Positions 48,626 through 56,872 of a DNA stretch of 64,000 bases are shown here, one piece after another; the first letter of the stretch is position 1, and every line of letters starts with the position of its first letter. The notes under the pieces are model-generated. The model was not told the origin of the DNA and made no database searches. It worked only from the letters and a program-made list of their open reading frames with translations. The position numbers and the translations under genes were made by a program. This stretch comes from DTKD01 sp964494345 (lineage in GTDB: Bacteria; Armatimonadota; UBA5829): assembly GCA_964494345.1 (NCBI GenBank), contig CAZBSI010000001.1:496001-560000 (forward strand). The letters run 5' to 3'.

Positions 48626-49549
48626 TCAGCGACAATTACCGCTTGCGCGCTGCAAGTCCACGCGGATTTGTGCGACGAGGCTGTCTCGGCTACTGAATTT
48701 CATCTCATCTCGCAGTCGTCGGCAGAAGACAACGTCGAGTTGTCGGCCGTAGATATCGCCCTGAAAACCGGCAATGTGCACCTCCACGGAGACATCCCTG
48801 CCATCGAAAGTTGGGCGTGTGCCGATGTTGCACACACCGGGATAGACGGTGTTGTCGATAGCGGTCTCGACTGCGTAGACACCGCGGCCAGGGATCAGTT
48901 GTCGAGGCTCACCTTTGATATTCGCCGTGGGAAAACCAAGCGTACGGCCAATTTGCTGGCCTAACACTACCGTGCCGCGCAGTGCGAACCGACGGCTCAG
49001 TAACTTCGCCGCAAGTTCCACATCCCCTCTCTGCAACAGAGCGCGAATGCGGGTGCTGCTGACAGGTGCGTTGTCGATCACAACCGCCGGCACTACGGCT
49101 GCTTGCAGCCCAATCTCCGGAGCATTCTCCATCAGATATCGAATATCCCCTTCACGATTTTTTCCAAATCTGAAATTGGCCCCTACCACCAGACACTGTG
49201 CCTGTAGCCTGTTGAGCAGTATTTCATTGAGGAAATCCTCACGATTGAGATTTGCGAAGGCAGGGTCGAATTCCGCGACCACAATCGAATCGACACCGGA
49301 GGCACGTATGAGGTCTATTCGCTGATTGAGGGTGCTGATATAAAATGGGGCATTATTGGGCGCAAGGAGTTCGGAAGGGTGCCTCTCGAATGTCAGCACC
49401 AGGCTCTCCAAGCCTGCCATTTCAGCCTCTGCTATTAACCGCTCGAAGATCGCCTTGTGACCCCAATGCACCCCATCAAACACGCCGATGGCCACAGCAC
49501 GATGTCTGGAATCGTTACGTACGTTTTTTAATCCGTAAATCACACTCAT
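48626..49549 (-). CDS. ribF: Bifunctional riboflavin kinase / FAD synthetase
   Basis: Makes FMN and then FAD. 307 residues. The N-terminal nucleotidyltransferase has AIGVFDGVHWGHKAIFERL, VLTFERHPSELLAP and VVGANFRFGKNREGD. ISSTR-like PVSSTRIRALLQRGD follows. The C-terminal kinase has LRGTVVLGQQIGRTLGFPTANI, RGVYAVETAI and FDGRDVSVEVHI. Last gene of the nusA operon, six bases after truB. Confidence 0.95.
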   Translation of the reverse strand: MSVIYGLKNVRNDSRHRAVAIGVFDGVHWGHKAIFERLIAEAEMAGLESLVLTFERHPSELLAPNNAPFYISTLNQRIDLIRASGVDSIVVAEFDPAFANLNREDFLNEILLNRLQAQCLVVGANFRFGKNREGDIRYLMENAPEIGLQAAVVPAVVIDNAPVSSTRIRALLQRGDVELAAKLLSRRFALRGTVVLGQQIGRTLGFPTANIKGEPRQLIPGRGVYAVETAIDNTVYPGVCNIGTRPTFDGRDVSVEVHIAGFQGDIYGRQLDVVFCRRLRDEMKFSSRDSLVAQIRVDLQRASGNCR

Positions 49550-49555
49550 CGGCTT

Positions 49556-50458
49556 TTATACAAATACCTTTTTGGGTCTTACGAAAATATCCGTATCGAC
49601 CCTTTCGGCTATCCCAATTGCCAACAATTCATCGTTTGATACTATTCTAACAGTCGAACCCTCGGCCAGATCAGCGTCTGCAGGAATAGAAAGCCCGTGC
49701 TCAATTCGGGAGGCGCTTTGGACATCGACGTCTATTGCGGGCATATCCGAAAGCGCTGCGTTAGTCGATATCACTAACGAAGAAAGCGTCCCATCTTCGC
49801 GAGCCCGCTCCATATCCTGAATGCTAACGGCAGAATCGAGGGCGAATCGTCCCACCTGTGTTCTTTGCAAAGCAGACATCATACCGCCGCAGCCCAACAC
49901 ATCACCGATATCCTCGCACAATGTACGGATGTAAGTTCCGCTGGAGCATTTTACGCATAATTCGACTTGAGTCGTTGCCGTTCCTTCCGGGGAGTTCAGA
50001 GGGTTTACTTCGATGGAGTAGATCGTTACCGTTCTCGGCGCGCGCTCGATGGTTTTGCCTTCTCTGGCGTGCTTGTAAAGCGGCTTGCCCTGATATTTGA
50101 TAGCTGATATCATCGGCGGAGTCTGTTCGATTTCGCCGAGAAATGTGGCAGCAGCAGTCCTGATCTCGTCGATAGTGAGATTCGAAGCGTCTTGTTCTGA
50201 GATTCTGTTGCCTGTGGAGTCTTGAGTATCGGTAGTTACGCCCAGCGTTAAGACAGCGCGGTATTGCTTTCGTGTGGCCGTAAGATACTCAACGATCCTG
50301 GTCGCCTTGCCGAGACAGATGACCAATACCCCGGTAGCCATCGGGTCGAGCGTACCGGCATGGCCCACCCGCTTCTGTGAGAATATCCGTCGCACACTGT
50401 TGACTACGTCGTGGGAGGTCGGCCCAGCAGGTTTGCAAACGTTCAGGACTCCATCCAC
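49556..50458 (-). CDS. truB: tRNA pseudouridine(55) synthase TruB
   Basis: Modifies U55 in the tRNA T loop. 300 residues: GVLNVCKPAGPTSHDVVN, RVGHAGTLDPMATGVL with the catalytic Asp, KQYRAVLTLGVTTDTQDSTG, and CSSGTYIRTLCEDIG. A PUA-like C-terminal part ends FVRPKKVFV. It overlaps nrnA by 16 bases, so translation is coupled. Confidence 0.97.
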   Translation of the reverse strand: MDGVLNVCKPAGPTSHDVVNSVRRIFSQKRVGHAGTLDPMATGVLVICLGKATRIVEYLTATRKQYRAVLTLGVTTDTQDSTGNRISEQDASNLTIDEIRTAAATFLGEIEQTPPMISAIKYQGKPLYKHAREGKTIERAPRTVTIYSIEVNPLNSPEGTATTQVELCVKCSSGTYIRTLCEDIGDVLGCGGMMSALQRTQVGRFALDSAVSIQDMERAREDGTLSSLVISTNAALSDMPAIDVDVQSASRIEHGLSIPADADLAEGSTVRIVSNDELLAIGIAERVDTDIFVRPKKVFV

Positions 50459-51411
50459 CGCCGCACCTCGGAGATCAACTCAGTCCGGGCTTGTTCGAGA
50501 GTGCCGTCAATAGTGCATCCGGACGCCACCGCGTGACCTCCCCCGCCGAATGCAGAGGCTACCCTGCTTACATCAAATCCATCCCGCGATCTCAAGCTGA
50601 TTCGAATTACTCCCAGTTCCGCCTCTCGAAGCAACATCACAACCCGGGGTCCTTTGATGGCCGCGACCGAGTTGACGATACCCTCCGAATCACTGTCGTC
50701 TACTCCAAGCTCTTCATAATCGGAATAGGAAAGCTGCGCGAGAACGATTGCCCCGCCCTCTGCCGCCTGCATGGAGCATAACGCCCTGCCCAACAATTGA
50801 GCCGATTTCAGTGACCTGCTCTCAAAAACGGCGCGCACCAGCCTTGACGGCCTTATCCCCATCGCTGCAAATTGCGACACTATCTGAAAAGTCCGGGAAG
50901 TGGCGTTTGAGTAACGAAACCCGCCTGTGTCGAAGATTATTCCCGTCAGAAGCATCATCGCAGTGTGCTTATCAATGGCAATATCGTTGGCCTCAAACAG
51001 CTCTATTATAAGTTCAGAGGTCGAACTGATCTTTGTCTGGACAATCTGGATGTCACCGTAGTTTGCACCAGACAGGTGATGGTCTATGCGAGCTGATGTC
51101 CTGGCAGAGTTTACAAGCTCCGCCGCAGTTCCGGTGCGATGAGGCTGGTCGCAGTCCACAACCACCCCGACGTCGAAATCTCGCCTGTCGCTGGTCCGAA
51201 CAATAGTATTCGACTCCGGCAAAAACAGGTAATGCTCCGGCACAGGGTCCTGGCAGACCGTGGTCACATCTTTGCCGAGACTCCGAAGCACGCGGGCGAG
51301 GGCCAGCGCAGCGCCGAGACAGTCGCCATCGGGCCGGACGTGGCAGGCAAGCACAAATGAACCATGAGCAATAAGCCTGCTCCAGGCTTCCCTAAGGCTG
51401 CTGCTGGTCAT
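50443..51411 (-). CDS. nrnA: DHH/DHHA1 phosphoesterase (NrnA-type oligoribonuclease / pAp phosphatase)
   Basis: 322 residues. Motifs: LACHVRPDGDCLGAALAL, VGVVVDCDQPHRTG, SARIDHHLSGANYGD (the DHH), FDTGGFRYSN; the DHHA1 part ends with AFGGGGHAVASGCTIDG. It degrades short RNA or dinucleotides and removes the 3' phosphate of pAp. In the translation operon between rbfA and truB, an order common in Gram-positive and related phyla. It overlaps rbfA by 20 bases. Confidence 0.93.
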   Translation of the reverse strand: MTSSSLREAWSRLIAHGSFVLACHVRPDGDCLGAALALARVLRSLGKDVTTVCQDPVPEHYLFLPESNTIVRTSDRRDFDVGVVVDCDQPHRTGTAAELVNSARTSARIDHHLSGANYGDIQIVQTKISSTSELIIELFEANDIAIDKHTAMMLLTGIIFDTGGFRYSNATSRTFQIVSQFAAMGIRPSRLVRAVFESRSLKSAQLLGRALCSMQAAEGGAIVLAQLSYSDYEELGVDDSDSEGIVNSVAAIKGPRVVMLLREAELGVIRISLRSRDGFDVSRVASAFGGGGHAVASGCTIDGTLEQARTELISEVRRWMES

Positions 51412-51751
51412 CCCGCTTAATCTCTTCCAATAGCTCGAAAATGCGCACGCCTCTGTCTACGGACTCATCGTAGAAGAACTGAATATCCGGCAGAATTTTC
51501 ATTCTTACCCGCTTGCCAAACTCCTGCCTGATAAAATGTTGGGCGTGTTTGAGCACATCCATACTTTGCTTTCGTTCCTGCTCGTCACCTAATATCGTCA
51601 CATAAACCTTGGCATGTTTCAAATCCGAAGTAATCTCGGCATCTGTGATTGTCAGAAAACCAAGCCTGGGGTCTTTAATTTCTCTTCTTATAATATCGCT
51701 CACTTCCTGCTTGAGGAGTTCGCGTACCTTGTTTTGTCTTGTACTAGCCAT
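51392..51751 (-). CDS. rbfA: 30S ribosome-binding factor RbfA
   Basis: 119 residues from ATG 51751; a frame extension to 51787 adds 12 residues inside ylxP and is rejected. KH-like fold with KVRELLKQEVSDIIRREIKD, DPRLGFLTITDAEITSDLKH and AKVYVTILGDEQERKQSM. Needed for 16S 5'-end processing and cold growth. Starts one base after the ylxP stop. Confidence 0.94.
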   Translation of the reverse strand: MASTRQNKVRELLKQEVSDIIRREIKDPRLGFLTITDAEITSDLKHAKVYVTILGDEQERKQSMDVLKHAQHFIRQEFGKRVRMKILPDIQFFYDESVDRGVRIFELLEEIKRDDQQQP

Positions 51752-51752
51752 T

Positions 51753-52037
51753 TCACACCATTTCCACGCCGGCGTCCACCACCTCACACAGCGGGTTCGA
51801 TTCCACGTAATCCAGAACCTTATTTAGCACCTTATGCACGAACGCAGCCTCATTAGCAACGCAGGCAAATGCCAAGTCCGCCATTTTATGGGAATCGAGG
51901 TGCGATATTTCGGCAGCCGAGACGTTAAATTTGTTGCGTGTGGTATCAAGAATACTTTTTACCACATGCCTTTTGTCTTTTAGCGATTCGCTGCCAGGCA
52001 CCTCGATTGTCACACTAAGGATTCCCGCGAAAGTCAT
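51753..52037 (-). CDS. ylxP: DUF503 family protein YlxP
   Basis: 94 residues of the DUF503 family, usually found between infB and rbfA. Visible motifs: GILSVTIEVPGSESLKDKRH and VKSILDTTRNKFNVSAAEIS. A ferredoxin-like fold with a possible role in ribosome assembly; the exact function is not established. Confidence 0.92.
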   Translation of the reverse strand: MTFAGILSVTIEVPGSESLKDKRHVVKSILDTTRNKFNVSAAEISHLDSHKMADLAFACVANEAAFVHKVLNKVLDYVESNPLCEVVDAGVEMV

Positions 52038-52057
52038 TTGTCAAATCCGAACGCGAT

Positions 52058-54007
52058 TTATACCGCTCTGGCGATCTTCTTGAGAGTGTAGCATTCGATG
52101 ATATCACCCTCCTGATAGTCCTGGAAGCCGTTACTCTGTATACCGCATTCAAATCCCTGTGCCATTTCTCGCGCTTCATCTTTCAGATGCTTGAGTGTAT
52201 CCAGCTTTCCTTCGTGTATTATTTCGCCATTTCTTCTCACTCTGACCGGTTCGTTGCGCACTACCTTTCCGGAGATTACCATACACCCGGCAATCACTCC
52301 GACGCTCGGGATTCTGAACGTGGCGCGCACTTCGGCTTCGCCCAGTTTTTCCTCTTCGATGGTAGGCTCAAGCAAGCCCGACATCGCGGCGCGGACTTCT
52401 TTGGTCAACTCATAAATTACGTTATAAGTACGCACCTCAACGTGGTTTGCCTCGGCGACTTTTTGAGTCTGCGCATCTACCTTGACATTGAAGCCAATCA
52501 CGATTGCGTTTGAGGCAGAGGCCAGCAGCACATCCGACTCGTTTATATTGCCAACGCTGGAGTGGATAATATCGACACGCACCTCTTCGTGCTGGATTCC
52601 GACCAGCGACTGGATTACGACTTCCTCAGAACCCTGCACATCGGCCTTTAGAACGATATTGAGCTTGCGCACTTTGCCTTCTTGTATCTGCTGATACAGA
52701 TCTTCAAGGGTGATTTTTGTGGTGGCCGCCATGCGTTCACTGCGACTCTCCTGTGCTCGCTTTTCGGCTATAGCCCGGGCGTCCTTCTCGGTCTTTGCCG
52801 ACTCCAACAAATCACCGGCCTGCGGCGTAGTAGAAAGCCCGACCACCTCAACTGGCGTTGCCGGCCCAGCCTTGGTGATCCGCTCGCCTTTGTCGTCGAA
52901 CATAGCCTTGACTTTGCCGTAAGTCTCCCCTGCAACAACCGGCGAACCGATTTTCAAGGTGCCTTTTTGCACGAGAATAGTGGCCACCGCGCCTTTGCCA
53001 CGGTCTACCTTCGATTCAATCACGCTGCCCTGCACCCTGCTTGCAGATGCTTCAGCCTGCAAATCAGCCATCTCCGCCACCAACAGGATCATCTCCAAAA
53101 GCTCGTCTATCCCTTCGCCTTTTTTTGCCGATATCTTGACGGTGATGGTGTCCCCACCCCACTCTTCGGCGACGAGGTTCTGTTCGGCGAGTTGCTGCAG
53201 GGTTCTGTCAACGTTTGCATCGTCTTTGTCGATTTTGTTTATAGCAACGATGATCGGTACTTCCGCAGCGCGTGCGTGGTGAATTGCCTCGATGGTCTGC
53301 GGCATAACCGAGTCATCAGCAGCAACCACCAATACAGCGATGTCAGTAACGCTGGCTCCGCGAGCGCGCATAGCGGTAAACGCCTCATGCCCAGGGGTAT
53401 CAAGGAAAGTGATCTTCTTTTCTTTCCATTCCACCTGATATGCGCCGATATGCTGCGTGATCCCGCCAAACTCGCTCTGGGTCACGTGAGTTCGGCGAAT
53501 CGCGTCAAGCAAGGTAGTCTTACCGTGGTCGACGTGACCCATTACCGTGATAATCGGTGGCCTCGGCACCATCTTGGTAGCCCGCTTGCTCTTGGGTTGG
53601 GCTTGCAGCTTGGCTGGCTTGAGTTCGCGCGGCTTTTGTGCTGTCGATACTTTAACCGTATAGCCCCACTTCTCCGCCACCTTAGCAGCGACGTCAGAGC
53701 CGATCTGTTGGTTGACGCTTGCCAGAATACCCATCTCCACGAGTCTTTTCTGGATATCCGCAGGCACCATACCCATAGCTTCCGCGAATTCCCTAACCGA
53801 CAGAGACTGTGGTATTTCGACGGTTTTCGCCTGGTCGATCAGTGACTTGTCCTGCGCCAGCATCTCGCGAACGGTATCGGCGGTGGCTGAATCGAGATCA
53901 TCAGAGCCTCCGGCGACCGGTATTTCAAGGTCTTTCAAGACGGCCACGAGGTCACTCGTCGTAATCCCCAGATTCTTTGCAAGTTGGAATACTTTGATCT
54001 CGCTCAT
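52058..54007 (-). CDS. infB: Translation initiation factor IF-2
   Basis: GTPase that places initiator tRNA on the 30S subunit. 649 residues from ATG 54007 (GAGGAGAG nine bases upstream); TTG 54016 would add three. The N-terminal IF2_N module (VFQLAKNLGITTSDLVAVL) occurs twice in divergent form (SLSVREFAEAMGMVPADIQK). G motifs: VMGHVDHGKTTLLDAIR, FLDTPGHEAFTAMRARGA, INKIDKDDANVD, then domains II-IV with NIVLKADVQGSEEV and GYVSG-like IAGCMVISGK. The linker before the G domain is short and Lys-rich, so this is a compact IF-2. Confidence 0.98.
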   Translation of the reverse strand: MSEIKVFQLAKNLGITTSDLVAVLKDLEIPVAGGSDDLDSATADTVREMLAQDKSLIDQAKTVEIPQSLSVREFAEAMGMVPADIQKRLVEMGILASVNQQIGSDVAAKVAEKWGYTVKVSTAQKPRELKPAKLQAQPKSKRATKMVPRPPIITVMGHVDHGKTTLLDAIRRTHVTQSEFGGITQHIGAYQVEWKEKKITFLDTPGHEAFTAMRARGASVTDIAVLVVAADDSVMPQTIEAIHHARAAEVPIIVAINKIDKDDANVDRTLQQLAEQNLVAEEWGGDTITVKISAKKGEGIDELLEMILLVAEMADLQAEASASRVQGSVIESKVDRGKGAVATILVQKGTLKIGSPVVAGETYGKVKAMFDDKGERITKAGPATPVEVVGLSTTPQAGDLLESAKTEKDARAIAEKRAQESRSERMAATTKITLEDLYQQIQEGKVRKLNIVLKADVQGSEEVVIQSLVGIQHEEVRVDIIHSSVGNINESDVLLASASNAIVIGFNVKVDAQTQKVAEANHVEVRTYNVIYELTKEVRAAMSGLLEPTIEEEKLGEAEVRATFRIPSVGVIAGCMVISGKVVRNEPVRVRRNGEIIHEGKLDTLKHLKDEAREMAQGFECGIQSNGFQDYQEGDIIECYTLKKIARAV

Positions 54008-54337
54008 ATTATTCAACTCTCCTCGGAACGTTTTAGCATTTCATTAAATTGTCGGCGATGCACAGCATACAAATGTTCAAACAGCCAAAGCGCTGTAAAT
54101 CCGGACGATGGAGAGCAACAAGAAGGTAGACTGCGGCTGAACAGGGGATGCTCAAGCAGGAGGATATTTCCGGGGCCGAAAGTATAGACTATTGATCCGA
54201 ACGCCAACTGAACGCGTCCGACATCTCAAACCTGGATACTCTAAATATTCATAGCCCGTTCCCTACCTGGCTCCACGTCGCTATTCAGCATCGTCAGCCA
54301 CCAACAGCCGACGTCATCGCACGCGGATTTCACAGCT
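54008..54337 (-). other. 330-base gap between ylxR and infB, with a possible 34-codon coupled ORF
   Basis: Many genomes carry the L7Ae-like ylxQ here; no such reading frame exists in this gap. A 34-codon frame (54345 to 54241, minus) starts with an ATG overlapping the ylxR stop by eight bases (ATGGATGA). It encodes MDEAVKSACDDVGCWWLTML and 14 more residues, of no known family. The rest of the gap has no clear RNA gene or strong hairpin. A longer minus frame at 54207-54013 looks random in composition. The small frame may be real, a remnant, or chance. Confidence 0.4.
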
Positions 54338-54616
54338 TCATCCATCGTTCTCAGTATCATCGCCAACCAGATTTTCAAGACTATCGGCGATTGGAGCAGG
54401 TATTTCGCACTTTAAAGCCCTGCTCAGTTTTTTATATTTAATCGCAGCTCTAAGACAATCCTTGTTGACGCATAGATATGCGCCTCTACCGGATATTCTG
54501 CCAGTCTTATCCAGGCACACATCCCCCTGCGCAGTGCGAACGACTCTGACGAGAGTCTCCTTATGGCACGATTTTCGGCACCCTACGCAGGTACGGATGG
54601 GCCGTTTTTTCATCAC
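54338..54616 (-). CDS. ylxR: YlxR family RNA-binding protein
   Basis: 92 residues. PIRTCVGCRKSCHKETLVRV is the family signature and GRISGRGAYLCVNKDCL completes the binding site. Small protein of the nusA operon; in other bacteria it has been linked to RNA binding and regulation. It begins 15 bases after nusA ends. Confidence 0.93.
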   Translation of the reverse strand: MMKKRPIRTCVGCRKSCHKETLVRVVRTAQGDVCLDKTGRISGRGAYLCVNKDCLRAAIKYKKLSRALKCEIPAPIADSLENLVGDDTENDG

Positions 54617-54631
54617 TGTTTGTTCGGATGA

Positions 54632-55867
54632 TTAGTCCGAGCCTTCGTCCTTTGATTCTCCATCCACAGTCTCCGGCAAATGCAGAACTGTGTCCTCATC
54701 CTCTGCCGTTATCAAAGCGGCCGCACTGTCCGTTCCGGGCAGGTGCAGGACCGTATCTTCGTCCGGAGCCGTGATGAGTTGCGATTTGTCTTCCAGCTCC
54801 TGCGCAGATGGCTTCTCTTCATACACCACCCCCGGAGATGACTGACCTTCGCTGCGGATATCGATCCTCCAGCCAGTAAGCCGGGCCGCAAGTCGCACAT
54901 TCTGTCCGGATTTTCCTATCGCCAGAGAAAGCTGACTATCCGGCATCAGAACCAGCGCGGTCTTGGAGCTTTCATCACAAGTCACCGAGATCGACTTGGC
55001 CGGAGACAGCGCCTCGCCTATAAACTTTTCTATATTATCATGCCATCGCACGATGTCGATTTTTTCGTCGTAAAGTTCGTTGACAATCGACTGCACCCGG
55101 CTGCCTCTATGGCCCACACACGCGCCGACAGGGTCGACTTTGTCGTCTGTTGATGCAACAGCTACCTTGGTTCTTGCGCCAGGTTCGCGTGCAACGGATT
55201 TGATTTCAACGATGTCTTCGGATATTTCCGGTACTTCGAGCTCAAAAAGTCTGCGAATCAAGCTCGGATGGGTTCTCGACACGACCACCTGCGGGCCTTT
55301 TGGGGTTCGCCTGACTTCTAAAACATATACTTTTATGCGATCATTGAACCGATATGGCTCAGTCGGAACCTGCTCGGCAGGCGGCAGCAATGCCTCTATT
55401 TTGCCTACGTTGACAAACACGTTTCGTTGTTCTCTACGCTGGACAACTCCGGTAAGAACCTCACCTACCCGGTCACCAAATTCCTCGAAGACTCTGTCTC
55501 GCTCTGCTTCCCGGATCCTCTGCACCACTACCTGTTTTGCTGTCTGGGCGGCAATGCGGCCGAAATTAGCGGGAGTCACCTCGATTTCGATTACGTCCCC
55601 GACTTTGGCGTCCGGATCTACGGCGCGGGCCTCTTGCAGCGACATCTCGACGTGGTCGTTTTCAACGTGTTCCACGACGTCCTTCGCACAAAATACCTGA
55701 AAGCCACCTTTGGATGCAGTTACCCGAACCCGAACGTCTCCTGTGGCGGCATAATTCTTTTTATATGCCGTCTCAAGAGCAGATTCTATGGTGCTGAGCA
55801 ACACCTCCATAGGAATCTCTTTTTCTTTTTCTATTTGTCTTAACGCGTCAAGAAAGTCTGCGTTCAT
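54632..55867 (-). CDS. nusA: Transcription termination/antitermination factor NusA with duplicated acidic tail
   Basis: 411 residues. N-terminal RNA-polymerase-binding domain (MNADFLDALRQIEKEKEIP), S1 domain (about 130-195, GEVLTGVVQRREQRNVFVNV), KH1 (VDPVGACVGHRGSRVQSIVN) and KH2 (LSLAIGKSGQNVRLAARLTG). The tail after 345 holds a tandem duplication: residues 364-380 (LITAPDEDTVLHLPGTD) and 385-401 (LITAEDEDTVLHLPETV), followed by an acidic end. There is no room for the helix-hairpin acidic repeats of proteobacterial NusA. First gene of the operon; rimP, its usual upstream neighbour, is absent. Confidence 0.97.
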   Translation of the reverse strand: MNADFLDALRQIEKEKEIPMEVLLSTIESALETAYKKNYAATGDVRVRVTASKGGFQVFCAKDVVEHVENDHVEMSLQEARAVDPDAKVGDVIEIEVTPANFGRIAAQTAKQVVVQRIREAERDRVFEEFGDRVGEVLTGVVQRREQRNVFVNVGKIEALLPPAEQVPTEPYRFNDRIKVYVLEVRRTPKGPQVVVSRTHPSLIRRLFELEVPEISEDIVEIKSVAREPGARTKVAVASTDDKVDPVGACVGHRGSRVQSIVNELYDEKIDIVRWHDNIEKFIGEALSPAKSISVTCDESSKTALVLMPDSQLSLAIGKSGQNVRLAARLTGWRIDIRSEGQSSPGVVYEEKPSAQELEDKSQLITAPDEDTVLHLPGTDSAAALITAEDEDTVLHLPETVDGESKDEGSD

Positions 55868-55907
55868 ATCTAGGCTTTCTCTCTCCCGATTTTATCCCAA
55901 AGTGAAA

Positions 55908-55985
55908 AGAGTGGGCGTGAGACCCACTCTCGAAAGCGCCATCCAACTTCTATAATAGTATATCAGATTCACAACCCAGTTGCAA
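55908..55985 (-). promoter_or_regulatory. nusA operon promoter and terminator-like leader hairpin
   Basis: Minus strand TTGCAA (55985-55980), 17 bases, TATACT (55962-55957), start expected near 55950. About 20 bases into the leader, AGAGTGGG (55930-55923) pairs with CCCACTCT (55915-55908), seven-base loop, followed by TTTCACTTT. The hairpin lies after the promoter and before the gene, so it could act as an attenuator, or simply terminate read-through from the nitroreductase gene. Confidence 0.5.
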
Positions 55986-56023
55986 CCGATTCCTATCCTG
56001 GCTAAATGCGCTTTAGAAAACCT

Positions 56024-56596
56024 CTACTTCTTTAGTATTACATCGTCCAGCGCGCGCTTGGGTACGTGATGTACATCCTGAGCATCGCGGTAGTATTTAA
56101 TACTGCCGTCTTCTGCGACAGATTCCAGAACGACAGTCTCAAGCGGCTTGCCGACAGCGACCACGAGCAATATCTCCAGGTGTTCGTCGATGGAGAACTG
56201 CTCGCGCAGTATTTTACGATCAATCGAGCCTAATATACAGCCGCCAAGGCCCAATTCAGCAGCCCCCAGCAGTATCGTCTGCACTGCAATTCCGTGGTCA
56301 CAGTTTATAGTCGGGCTTATATTGGTGTCGTTGAGAACCACGATATATGCAGAGGGCCGCTGCCCTTCCGAAGGGCCGTCCCAATCGGTTAAATAACCAG
56401 CCCAGCTTAGAGTGGTGAATACTGCCGCATTGCGCTCCGGTGTGCAAGTAATAATATATTTGAGCGGCTGCAGATTAGCGGCAGAGGGTGTTTGTCGAGC
56501 CAAATCGACCAGCGACCGAAGGGTGTTTTCATCAACGGATTCTGCCTGTATGAATCTGCGATAGCTTCTATTTGCCAAAACCAGGTCCCGAATCAT
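56024..56596 (-). CDS. Nitroreductase-family FMN protein
   Basis: 190 residues. The N-terminal RSYRRFIQAESVDENTLRSL is the family's FMN-phosphate Arg/Ser motif, followed by ARQTPSAANLQPLKYII and DHGIAVQTILLGAAELGLGG, then a VAVGKPLE-type ending. Predicted NAD(P)H-dependent reductase of quinones or nitro compounds; the substrate cannot be inferred. GGAGGT precedes the ATG. It is upstream of nusA but separated by a promoter and a hairpin, so independent. Confidence 0.9.
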   Translation of the reverse strand: MIRDLVLANRSYRRFIQAESVDENTLRSLVDLARQTPSAANLQPLKYIITCTPERNAAVFTTLSWAGYLTDWDGPSEGQRPSAYIVVLNDTNISPTINCDHGIAVQTILLGAAELGLGGCILGSIDRKILREQFSIDEHLEILLVVAVGKPLETVVLESVAEDGSIKYYRDAQDVHHVPKRALDDVILKK

Positions 56597-56872
56597 ATAT
56601 CAAACCTCCAGAAAACTGACGTGTCTGCCAATTATAATGCATTGGATACTAAAATAAGCGGTGTATAATTGCCGGCTTGAATTTATCACGTGAAATTAGA
56701 CGCGTCAAGATTTATCGCTTCGATAGTGATTTCTTCGCAATTGACGCCTTGTTGGGTAATATTGCCCCATTTAGCAGGTTGACACATATCCTCTAACCCA
56801 TTAAAATGACCGGCGGTAGAGGGGATGGGTGGAAACCGCATTGTAGTATCCCCAAAGGATGTGAATGCGTTT
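56597..56872 (+). promoter_or_regulatory. Leader region of the NlpC/P60 gene with pseudoknot-capable pairings
   Basis: The 276 bases before the hydrolase gene hold no credible gene. Near its 3' end GCGGT (56813-56817) can pair with ACCGC (56835-56839), and GGGGAT (56821-56826) with ATCCCC (56848-56853). The pairings interlock, so they are either a pseudoknot or alternatives, and they end just before AAAGG (56854-56858). The c-di-AMP riboswitch motifs often found before such genes are not visible. Confidence 0.3.

Noticed and set aside
52682..53845. 387-codon frame antisense to infB
   Set aside because: Lies wholly within the IF-2 gene, and its translation shows no domain or sensible composition.
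54013..54207. 64-codon minus-strand frame between ylxR and infB as ylxQ
   Set aside because: No L7Ae-like residues; Ser/Pro/Phe-rich random composition, and no start signal.
56597..56872. c-di-AMP (ydaO-type) riboswitch before the NlpC/P60 gene
   Set aside because: The conserved GGGGUGAAUC and CCCGUCAGCUAAC-like segments are absent; only unassigned pairings are visible.
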